This document shows, in pieces, positions 1 through 7,100 of a stretch of 9,555 nucleotides of DNA (its first letter is position 1; each line of letters starts with the position of its first letter). Both the position numbers and the translations under genes were made by a program. The DNA is from Firm-13 sp964579245 (lineage in GTDB: Bacteria > Bacillota > Clostridia > Saccharofermentanales > Saccharofermentanaceae), in assembly GCA_964579245.1 (NCBI GenBank), contig CAZOFY010000079.1, positions 1-9,555 on the forward strand, read 5' to 3'. The notes under the pieces were generated by a model. The model was given only the letters and a program-made list of their open reading frames with translations, was not told where the DNA came from and did no database searches.

Positions 1-629
1 GAACAGCTTCGAGCGACCGCATCATCGTGTGTGACAATGAAGATCGTATGTCCATTTCGGTTCAGCGTTTGCATCACGCGAATGATCTGTTGACCGGTAG
101 CCTCATCGAGAGCCCCTGTCGGTTCATCCGCCAGGATCAAGTCGGGCTTACGGATCAAGGCACGCGCAATGGCCACCCTCTGTTTCTCGCCACCGGACAG
201 AGTTGTCGGATACTTTTTTCTTAAAGGGAGAATCTCAAGTTCCTCCATAATCTCGTGAACGCGTTTCTTCTCTTGTCCGGAAGGTAAGCGATCCGTCCAG
301 AGTGCGAGAGCAATATTGTCGTAGGCAGTCAAATCATTCAAAAGGGCAAAATGCTGAACCACCACACCGATATGTTTGCGACGGAACTTCGCCGCCTCAT
401 TCTGGTTGCGCAAGCGGATCTCTTCCTCGCGGAAGAAGACTTTCCCACTCGTCGCAAAATCGATACCACCGATAACATTCATCAAGGTCGTTTTGCCGGA
501 ACCGCTCTTGCCACGAAGGGCCAGCATGTCTCCTTCGTGAATTGTGAGGGATACACCTTGCAGTACCTTGGTTTCCTGTGTGCCTTCGTCAAAGCTTTTC
601 GTTATATCCTGGAGACGTACCATGCTCAT
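1..629 (-). CDS. ABC transporter ATP-binding protein, LolD/MacB type (C-terminus cut by window edge)
   Basis: This is the cytoplasmic ATPase that should power the two FtsX-like permeases encoded just upstream. 209 residues are visible and all ATPase motifs are present: Walker A GKSGSGKT (residues 40-47), Q-loop glutamine 92 (VVQHFALL), signature LSGGEKQ (144-150), Walker B LILADEP (164-170), D-loop GALD (172-175) and switch histidine 201 (IVTHDD). The length before the edge suggests only about 10-30 residues are missing, since family members are usually 220-240 long. The ATG at 629 overlaps the permease stop codon as ATGA, and AAGGAGG at 638-644 lies 8 nt upstream, so translation is probably coupled; a second in-frame ATG at 623 is less well spaced. 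LolD/MacB ATPases work by mechanotransmission (extruding peptides, lipoproteins or antibiotics) rather than by a classical transport channel. The substrate is not readable from this subunit. The family call is firm. Confidence 0.95.
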   Translation of the reverse strand, partial: MSMVRLQDITKSFDEGTQETKVLQGVSLTIHEGDMLALRGKSGSGKTTLMNVIGGIDFATSGKVFFREEEIRLRNQNEAAKFRRKHIGVVVQHFALLNDLTAYDNIALALWTDRLPSGQEKKRVHEIMEELEILPLRKKYPTTLSGGEKQRVAIARALIRKPDLILADEPTGALDEATGQQIIRVMQTLNRNGHTIFIVTHDDAVARSC

Positions 630-1912
630 TCGGACTTCCTCCTTGCGATCAGATCCAGATTCACGCCCGCGATCAGCTTAAGCGCGGGCAGTAAAGAGAT
701 AGTGGTTATCAGAAAGCTAACAATGAGTAGGGCGTAGATCGGAACAGGCATCGCGCGAAACTGAAGATAGGAGATCCAGATCGGCGGAATGATGGCCAGG
801 AGAGAAATGATCGATGCCTCAAGAGCGACGGCGATGAGAATCGAACGCGGACAAATGCCTGACATCATATAGGTGGCGTAACTTGGCATGTTCATCTCCG
901 TTTTCTTAATCATCACACGAGCAATCGATACGACGGAAAGAATGCAAAGGATAATCGATAGCGCGGCAAACAGATAAACATTCCGCTGGGAGATGTTCTC
1001 TATCGCATGAAGATATGGTGCGCCCCACGGAGTACATTGAATCGCGGGAAAACCATTGATGCTCGTGATCGTATTCATTTCCTGTTGAACATTTACCGAC
1101 GGATCTGACACAGACAACATTCCACCGCCGACGAGTGCTCCATACACCATCTCTGGATCATTTTCGATGCTTCCTTCTAACATGATTCTCTGCGTATGAA
1201 CTGGACAAATAATATACCGATCGAGTGAAGTAAGGCCGACATTAAAGGGAGATATAAACATTTCACCCTCTTCAAGAAATCCTACTACTTCAAGCTTCGA
1301 ATCATCTGAGTACATTTTACCTTGGATGATGTCGCCGATATCATAATAATCCCTATATGCCGCTCCCAGAATAACCGAAGAATAGTCTCCCTTCTCTTCA
1401 TAAAGGCAAAGGTCTTGATCTTGAAATAATCGTCCCTCGCTAACATCTATTCCAAATGAGGTGAAGGCATCTTGGGACAAAATAAGCACCTTCAGAATCT
1501 GGAAATTCGGGTTGTAGGTATTAAGATCACCATTTTCATATCCGTATTCAAATATCTCAGGTAAAATCTTCTCGCCATCTTCAGAGTATTCCAATCCGAA
1601 ACTTGATAAAAAAAAGAAAAAATCATCCCAGAGTGGACTCTCGTGAATTTTCTGTTCGACAACACCAATTTGAGAAATCATCTTCTCATTGTCGGCAATT
1701 GTTGTGTAACCAGAATCCGTAAGAGCGGTTTGAAAGTATCTTTTTCCGGAGATCTCTGACTCGAACATTTCCGACTGCTCTATAAGTATGCTTGTGTTAT
1801 ATAAAACAACAAAGGCCATGAGAATGCAGGCCGAGAGAACAAGAAGCAAAAGAAGATTATATCTCCAATGTGTCAGTAGTGTTCGAGAGACTTCCTTGCG
1901 AATGAACTTCAT
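626..1912 (-). CDS. FtsX/MacB-like permease subunit (second of two)
   Basis: A 428-residue membrane protein with the FtsX/MacB layout. There is one N-terminal membrane helix (about residues 18-40), a large extracytoplasmic domain (about 41-310), and three C-terminal helices (about 312-334, 358-380, 389-413). Inside the external domain, the stretch around 150-215 (GIDVSEGRLF, then SSVILGAAY and LEVVGFLEEGE) follows the MacB periplasmic core pattern of 'GR.F', 'avIg' and 'vvGv'. The ATG at 1912 has AAGGTGA close upstream. It starts 4 bp after the stop of the other permease, and its own stop overlaps the ATPase start, so the three form one translational unit. Two different four-helix permeases beside one ATPase suggest a heterodimeric membrane core. 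The acidic external domain (many D, E and Y) is unlike a housekeeping LolC/E. It could export or give immunity to a small peptide; that role is inferred from context. Confidence 0.88.
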   Translation of the reverse strand: MKFIRKEVSRTLLTHWRYNLLLLLVLSACILMAFVVLYNTSILIEQSEMFESEISGKRYFQTALTDSGYTTIADNEKMISQIGVVEQKIHESPLWDDFFFFLSSFGLEYSEDGEKILPEIFEYGYENGDLNTYNPNFQILKVLILSQDAFTSFGIDVSEGRLFQDQDLCLYEEKGDYSSVILGAAYRDYYDIGDIIQGKMYSDDSKLEVVGFLEEGEMFISPFNVGLTSLDRYIICPVHTQRIMLEGSIENDPEMVYGALVGGGMLSVSDPSVNVQQEMNTITSINGFPAIQCTPWGAPYLHAIENISQRNVYLFAALSIILCILSVVSIARVMIKKTEMNMPSYATYMMSGICPRSILIAVALEASIISLLAIIPPIWISYLQFRAMPVPIYALLIVSFLITTISLLPALKLIAGVNLDLIARRKSE

Positions 1913-1916
1913 TCAA

Positions 1917-2993
1917 TCACCTTAAACTTTCTGCCAGATTCATCCTGCGCACGAAGAAATACAACGTTACAGGAAATAAAAACATCGCGGTTACGGAGAA
2001 GATCGAGGCGAGAAGAACGGATGAGAGTACGGACACGGAAGGAAGGCGGAAGAATCCGAACATGGCCAAGAGTATCCCAATAATGATTGACAGAATGATA
2101 CCTGAAGAACCAGCGGCAAACACGGAAACGGAAAGCCTGTTGACGATCTGTATATTGGAGTATCCGTTAAGAAGAAGAACGGATGCCCGCGCCCGGCTGG
2201 TCTTAATAAAAAACACCAGTGTACAAAGAAAGACTAGAACCAGAAATGAGTAGATAATGACTTCCAACAGAGTAGAGAAGAAAATGCCGCCGGATATGAC
2301 ATCCACTGCAGTCTCTGACATATCAATCTTCTGAATCGAATAGGGACTTGTCGAAGATAATTGCGAAGACCAGTCTTCGAAAAGCTTCGCCGAGGACACT
2401 CGAGAACTATCTAAGTATAAAAGTCCGGATATCAAAGATTTCTCCTCAACAGAACCTGCGTTGATGAATACCAGCTCGTCCAATAGAGAGTCTTGCTGCA
2501 AACCAACGGTGCCAATTACCTCATAATCGCTGTGCCCCAGTGTAACCATCGGCACGTCATGGTCATACCATATATCATCTGTAAAGGATCTTCCGATGAC
2601 AGCCAGCTTCCGATGCTGCAGGCTCTCCTGAGCTGTAAAAAAACGACCGGACAGAGTCGGAGGCAGAACGACATCGCCCTCAAAAGCGGCCGCACGAACA
2701 ACACCGAGTTGCGAGACGACAAGGAAAGTATTATTGCCGTATGAATCCGGTAGATGCTTTGCGAACGGAACCGAAAGAGAAGACTCAGACGCTGAGGAGG
2801 TATCCTCGGCATCTGAGTCTTTTTCAACAGAGAAATAAACCGCGTCGTTCCCTACAAATCCACGACCGATCATGAGGTTATAATTATACTCACTTGATAG
2901 GCAGTGGTAGAACGAGATCGCGAAAGGAATGCTGAAGCAAAGGATGAAAATGGAAGCGATGCTTGCTAAAGAAATAAAATATTTCGTCCTCAT
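1917..2993 (-). CDS. FtsX/MacB-like permease subunit (first of two)
   Basis: A 358-residue membrane protein with one N-terminal helix (about residues 5-30), an external domain (about 31-235) and three C-terminal helices (about 240-263, 290-315, 322-350). The external part has MacB-core features: PPTLSGRFFTAQE followed by LAVIGRSFTDD and YEVIGTVG. I choose the ATG at 2993. The frame also offers a GTG at 3005, but a TGA closes it just upstream. At 2993 the start codon overlaps a stop in another frame (ATGA), the same coupling used by the downstream ATPase. The Shine-Dalgarno is weak (GGGG about 7 nt upstream), which also fits coupled translation from an upstream peptide gene. It is shorter than the second permease, mostly in the external domain, so the two are paralogues of unequal size. 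Function in peptide export, sensing or immunity is inferred from the neighbours. Confidence 0.87.
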   Translation of the reverse strand: MRTKYFISLASIASIFILCFSIPFAISFYHCLSSEYNYNLMIGRGFVGNDAVYFSVEKDSDAEDTSSASESSLSVPFAKHLPDSYGNNTFLVVSQLGVVRAAAFEGDVVLPPTLSGRFFTAQESLQHRKLAVIGRSFTDDIWYDHDVPMVTLGHSDYEVIGTVGLQQDSLLDELVFINAGSVEEKSLISGLLYLDSSRVSSAKLFEDWSSQLSSTSPYSIQKIDMSETAVDVISGGIFFSTLLEVIIYSFLVLVFLCTLVFFIKTSRARASVLLLNGYSNIQIVNRLSVSVFAAGSSGIILSIIIGILLAMFGFFRLPSVSVLSSVLLASIFSVTAMFLFPVTLYFFVRRMNLAESLR

Positions 2994-3231
2994 CGCTTGC
3001 CCCACGAATCACAATAATATTCTTTGCATTCAGTATCATTCGAACATAAGCCGGGTTGCTTGTCGAGGCATTTCTCGCACTTACTTCGGTACACGTCGAC
3101 AAAACGTACCCGTAGTACCAAGTCGAGACTTTTGCAATACTATAATCGACTTCTACTCCACTGGCTGCTACAACGCCGATGCTTCCACACATTGTAACGA
3201 CCATCAGAATACCCAAGAAAAGCCCAAACAC
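2990..3231 (-). CDS. Small exported peptide with WYYG motif, possibly lactococcin 972-like; frame apparently disrupted
   Basis: A short gene heading the permease/ATPase operon. From a GTG at 3231 the frame gives a hydrophobic segment (VFGLFLGILMVVTMCG, ending near GVVAASG), which looks like a signal peptide, and then VEVDYS and STWYYGY. The in-frame codons just before the GTG encode R-R-L-R-K, so the true start may lie upstream. No ATG or strong ribosome binding site is visible. If this frame continues it ends at 2890, overlapping the permease start by over 100 bp with a tail that looks like a shadow. Shifting by -1 near GTTTTG (3100-3105) gives instead a Cys-rich tail (five Cys, ending CDSWGKR) whose TGA at 2992-2990 overlaps the permease ATG. 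A mature W-x-Y-G plus V-Y-x-S pattern recalls lactococcin 972 peptides; this is my reading from memory of the family. Presence of a gene is likely; identity is tentative. Confidence 0.5.
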
Positions 3232-3283
3232 CTTTCTCAGACGCCGTCCTAAAACAAACCATATAATAACAAGTATTACTGAT

Positions 3284-3313
3284 ACTTTATCATTAGAAGT
3301 AATTACCTGTCAA
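3284..3313 (-). promoter_or_regulatory. Candidate sigma-70 type promoter for the peptide/permease/ATPase operon
   Basis: A perfect -35 hexamer TTGACA (3313-3308) is followed after 18 bp by TAAAGT (3289-3284), which matches four of six -10 consensus bases. Transcription would start near 3277, about 46 nt before the GTG of the peptide gene. The surrounding AT-rich sequence suits a promoter. A TATAAT at 3320-3315 lies just upstream of this -35 but has no good -35 partner. Confidence 0.5.
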
Positions 3314-3335
3314 GATTATAATAAGATAATTGATT

Positions 3336-3374
3336 ATGAATAATTGACCCGAGTCAAAATAAATAACTATTCAT
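3336..3374. promoter_or_regulatory. Inverted repeat with TTGAC-N4-GTCAA core, possible activator site
   Basis: The core 3344-3357 is a perfect 5-bp inverted repeat, TTGAC (3344-3348) and GTCAA (3353-3357), around four bases. It is flanked by a second matched pair, ATGAATA (3336-3342) and TATTCAT (3368-3374), placed asymmetrically. The core resembles CRP/FNR-family half-sites (FNR is TTGAT-N4-ATCAA). It sits about 73 bp upstream of the predicted transcription start of the peptide operon, a spacing typical of class I activation. It could instead be a weak hairpin ending the upstream transcript, but there is no run of T. The regulator is unknown. Confidence 0.35.
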
Positions 3375-3802
3375 TGCAAAACACAATTTGAGATCAAAAC
3401 TTTCTGGATCGACCCACTCTCCTCCTTGCCAACAGCGTGTGGGATATACACTCGAAAAGCCTCTTTGTCCGTTTCTTAGCCGGGCAGGGCGCCTTCTGGA
3501 ATATGTTAAGGATTAGCTTTCGCCAGACGTCCTCCCAGCAATTTCTTCTCGAAAAGAATCACCGACTCTTCCTGATCGCCAATCATTTCAACCGAAATCG
3601 TAAAAGACCGAACATGCTCTAATTTTCTTTCCAGAAAAGCACCCAGCTCTGCGTCGCCCATTTCCGGCTCAAACGGGAAAACCACCGTAATATGCGGCGC
3701 CACGAGCTTTGCCAAGGGATCATACATGTCCCTGATCCTGTTGATCATTTCGAGATTCGGAATATTCGGAAAGATAAAATCGTTCTTCGCGCCATAATTC
3801 AC
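3371..3802 (-). pseudogene. Decayed 2H phosphoesterase (2'-5' RNA ligase / YjcG-like) gene
   Basis: The intact part (3802-3506, 98 residues from a GTG) carries the first half of a 2H phosphoesterase: FIFPNIPNLE, RDMYDPLAKLV, and the catalytic-type motif APHITVVFPFE with HIT at residues 37-39. Family members run to about 170-180 residues and need a second H-x-T motif. Here the frame stops at 3506. In the same frame, after that TAA and a TAG further on, the sequence reads RVYIPHAVGK (3454-3425), a clear relic of the usual 'yiPHiTvGk' second motif with one residue missing, and stays open to a TGA at 3373-3371. So the enzyme has lost its second half and is very probably inactive. The frame extends upstream to a TTG at 3859, but those extra residues look unlike the family's N-terminus. 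Family members act on cyclic or 2'-5' phosphodiester bonds in RNA or nucleotides. Confidence 0.68.
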
Positions 3803-3881
3803 CGCCGGATTCTTGTTTGACAGACTCTGCTCATTCAAATCCGTCTGCCTGCATGACAAATTGCCCCTGTGTTGACCTACG

Positions 3882-4073
3882 CTACTTCAAGAACTCACTG
3901 ACGCTCCCATCCCACAAACAAAAAATACACCGGCCATCTTCAAACACATGTTCACAATTGGGATACCCGTATAGCTTATGAGCACATTCAGGACATAGAG
4001 AATCCATCTTTGATGAACACTTCACATATTCACTTCCACATTCATCACAAAGGCCGACTTGGTGGTTGTTCAT
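3882..4073 (-). CDS. Small double zinc-cluster protein, unknown function
   Basis: A 63-residue protein with eight cysteines and a histidine placed as two probable zinc sites. One is CDEC (Cys9, Cys12) with CPEC (Cys27, Cys30). The other is Cys40-x-His42 with CIFC (Cys49, Cys52), in a C-terminal block ending CLWDGSVSEFLK. Cys19 is unpaired. There is no signal peptide or membrane helix, so it should act in the cytoplasm, perhaps binding nucleic acid or a partner protein. The ATG at 4073 has a near-perfect AGGAGGT (4082-4088) 8 nt upstream, a strong start. It begins 28 bp after the stop of the giant helicase on the same strand, so the two are probably co-transcribed. I recognise the layout as a common type of small Gram-positive hypothetical protein but know no experimental function. 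Confidence 0.85.
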   Translation of the reverse strand: MNNHQVGLCDECGSEYVKCSSKMDSLCPECAHKLYGYPNCEHVFEDGRCIFCLWDGSVSEFLK

Positions 4074-4081
4074 AGCGTTTT

Positions 4082-4088
4082 ACCTCCT
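4082..4088 (-). promoter_or_regulatory. Strong ribosome binding site of the zinc-cluster gene
   Basis: AGGAGGT, an almost full match to the 16S rRNA tail, 8 nt before the ATG at 4073. It lies in the 28-bp gap after the helicase stop and suggests the small protein is made in greater amounts per mRNA than the giant helicase. Confidence 0.8.
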
Positions 4089-4101
4089 GTGTCTCGAAAA
4101 C

Positions 4102-7100
4102 TCACCGCCTCTCGAACCGTAATTCGGGGAGGAGGATGAGCGATCGCACATCGGTGTCGGGTTTCTTCCAGAAAACGACATATCGAACGATTGCATCCAC
4201 CGGGACATATCCAAGATTTGCGATTTGTTGGAGACGCTCGCGGAATTTGACACTGAATTGGACGATTTTTGCTCCGTTATGGTAGCAGCAACCATCGCGG
4301 TAAGTAATGGTATCACCGCTTTGAAGATTGTGGCAGATATTTTGCTTTGCGGGGGTGAGAAAGAAGCCTAAATAGACGTCATAAAACCAGGCCTGGAGGA
4401 TGAGCTCGGTAGGATGAGGGTACGTGATGCTGTCAGTTTGACGCGTCAGGCCTGGAGTCTGTATGGTGTCGAAATATTTCAAATTCGTATGGATCGACAG
4501 GTTTGATTTAGCGCGAGTGATGGCAACGTAAAGTACTCGAAGTTCTTCTGGTGTGAGAGTTTTGGTTTTATACGCTCCATACATGAATACGTTGTCGAAT
4601 TCTTTACCCTTTGCTTTGTGCATCGTACCGATCTGCACACAACTATCTGTAATTATGAGGAAGTCATCGAGCTTGGACTCGTATAGAAATGTTTTGAAAT
4701 CATTAATATAGAACCCGTCTTTATTAATACCCTCGAAAGCCGTAAGGAGGCTATGGCAGCTTTCGAGAAGTGCGCTGCGTGAAAATTTCTGATCCAAAGA
4801 TTCGCGCGCGTCGTTCCACTCGTCTTTGCTGATACGAACGCGTGTCTTGTCTTTACAGATTTCCTGCAGAAAATAATCAATTTCAGCAAGATCGATAAGT
4901 CGGAAGCTTTCGTTTGTTTGCATCAGACGAGCTGGAATACCATGGTTTTTCAACACGCCAAAGGCGAGAAGCGCTTGGTCATTCTTTTGTGTTAACAGGC
5001 AAGTTGTGCCTGTGAGTTGAGATCGGATGACATCGTCTGTGAAAGGTTTGAGTGACATGGTAGATGGATACTTCGTAATTCGAATTGTGCCATCTTCTCT
5101 AGTGTTGGCAAGATTTGGATGTTTTTTTAGTCGGTCTGGCATGGGCGCAATGAAGTTGTTTGAAAATGTAACAAGGTTATTCTTGCTGCGGTAATTGGTG
5201 AGGAGCTCGTAGGTTTTGGTATCATAAATTTTGATGAAAGACTGAAGATATTTTGAGCTGGAGCCCCGAAATTCGTAGATGTTCTGGTCATCGTCACCTA
5301 CGGCGATCACCCGTAAGTCAGGATTCTTCTCGATAAGCAAACGGACGAGTGCATAATCTGAATCGCTCATGTCCTGTGCCTCATCAATGACAAGTACCAG
5401 TTTGGCAAGATGCATCGGATCGACTTCATTGTTTTGGATAAACTGTACGGTTTGCGGTACAACTTGATCCAGATCTTCAAGCTTTCCCATTTTTCCCAGT
5501 AGATCGAGGCAAAAGGAGTGAAATGTCTTGATCTCGATGAAATATGCGGCGTTTCCAATCAGTTCGATCAAGCGGCTTTTAAATTCTGTTGCCGCAGCTC
5601 GAGAGAAGGTGAGCATGAGCATTTGCTCGGACTTGATATTTTCCATCAGGACGAGCGAAGCAAGCTTGTGGACCAGGACGCGCGTTTTACCACTGCCAGG
5701 TCCTGCAAGGACAGCGATGTAGCGATTCTCTTTGTCATTAATAATTTCTAGTTGTGTTGGTGATAGGGCGCCGAATATTTTCTCAAACTTCACTTGTGTG
5801 ATCGTGCGGTCGATCATATCGCGGCGGTTGCCAATGAAGTATTTTTTCAAGAATGCCTTGTATTCCATGCGAAAATAATCATCAGCGAACTGCAAGGCTT
5901 TCTTGTAATCACCGACCATGATCTTGGCATACTCACCAACGATATGGATCTGTTGGATCTTGTTCTGATAGAAGAGCTCGAGCTTGCGATAGTCGTCTTT
6001 GAGAAACTTCCATCGTCCGTCATCGGCAAGTCGAGTAATCGTCATTGGATTATAGATGACGAGAAATCCGCCCTCAATTTTTATCTCCTTTACATAGGAG
6101 AGGTAGAGTAATGTGTTCTCGATATCTTTGATGCTGTATTCCTGGTGTACGAGGCGTTGGCTCAAATTATACTCACGAAGGATCTCGTGAACAGAGAAAT
6201 TTACGGCAGCTTCACCGGAAGTTTTCTCGTTTTTCTCTTCTTGCATCTTTAGTGTATAGAGGTACTCGAGAATAAAGGTAGCCATCTCCAGTCTCTTCTC
6301 GAGAGCAGCCTGCATCTCTTTTATCGAAGAGAGGAAGTTTATTGCTATGTGCTGGTTCTTGGGCTTATCTGTATATGCTAACTGGATCTGCTTGGATGTC
6401 TGTAAAAATCGAAAAATGGTTTTTAAGTGGATCATACTCGAACCGGAGATTCCCTTCTCGAGCGCGGACTCATTCAGCTTTTTCAGATTATATTGCTTGA
6501 CCTGAACATCGAGTTCCCGCATCAAATGATGCTCGATCTCACCCAACAAACGCAATCTCTGTCTTGATCTTGATTCCTTTTCATCCTGGCTTATATAGAC
6601 GGTCATATCTTTGGCGTCGGCCAGCAGGTCGATGGAACGCATGCGATTTAGTAGATCAACAATATACGCTCTACTGAGTCCAAGCTGATCGGCCATATAG
6701 TCGACTCTTGATTCGGCTTCGGCGTTATTTGCCTTAGACCGACTTCGTGTGCCTATAAGTTTACTTATGATACGGGTGGCGTTAGTCTTATCCGTCTCGC
6801 TCCATTCCTGCTTTTGGATGATGGAGGACGCCTCCATGGTGGTTCGACACATGATGCTGTCCGCAAAAATTCTCGGCGAATTGAAGGTGCGGTTTAAATA
6901 GCCGCCCTCCTCCAGAGCGCCGATTGCAGTTTTTACACGAGTCTCAATCTGATCGAGGCTGTCATCCCATCCGGCCTTACGGGCAATTTCTATCGCGGAT
7001 TGTGAAATGGTTCGGCGTTTGAGCGTCAAGGATCGAATAGCTTTCCATACCTGTTGGATCTCGTTCAGACTTAAGCGAGTCTGATTATCCATGATGAAGT

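Noticed and set aside
27..737. Plus-strand open frames of 65 and 128 codons
   Set aside because: They lie wholly or mainly opposite the ABC ATPase gene, whose motifs are unmistakable on the minus strand. No ribosome binding site or recognisable motif.
1605..1622. A-rich run (T-rich on the coding strand) as a possible slippage site or intrinsic terminator
   Set aside because: It encodes a Phe run (WDDFFFFLSS) inside the second permease, the frame is intact on both sides, and there is no hairpin before it.
2516..2827. Minus-strand 103-codon frame inside the first permease
   Set aside because: It is an out-of-phase reading within the external domain of a well-supported permease. Arg/Leu-rich composition is typical of a shadow.
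2929..3252. Plus-strand open frame of 107 codons opposite the peptide gene
   Set aside because: No signal peptide or recognised motif, and it runs against the direction of the whole operon. The minus strand gives a better explanation.
3240..3420. CRISPR array, tRNA or insertion-sequence end in the AT-rich gap
   Set aside because: No spaced direct repeats, no tRNA cloverleaf and no transposase remnant; only the promoter and inverted repeat could be supported.
4080..4316. Minus-strand 78-codon frame at the end of the helicase gene
   Set aside because: Out-of-phase overlap with the helicase C-terminus and with the zinc-protein ribosome binding site; Ser-rich with no motif.
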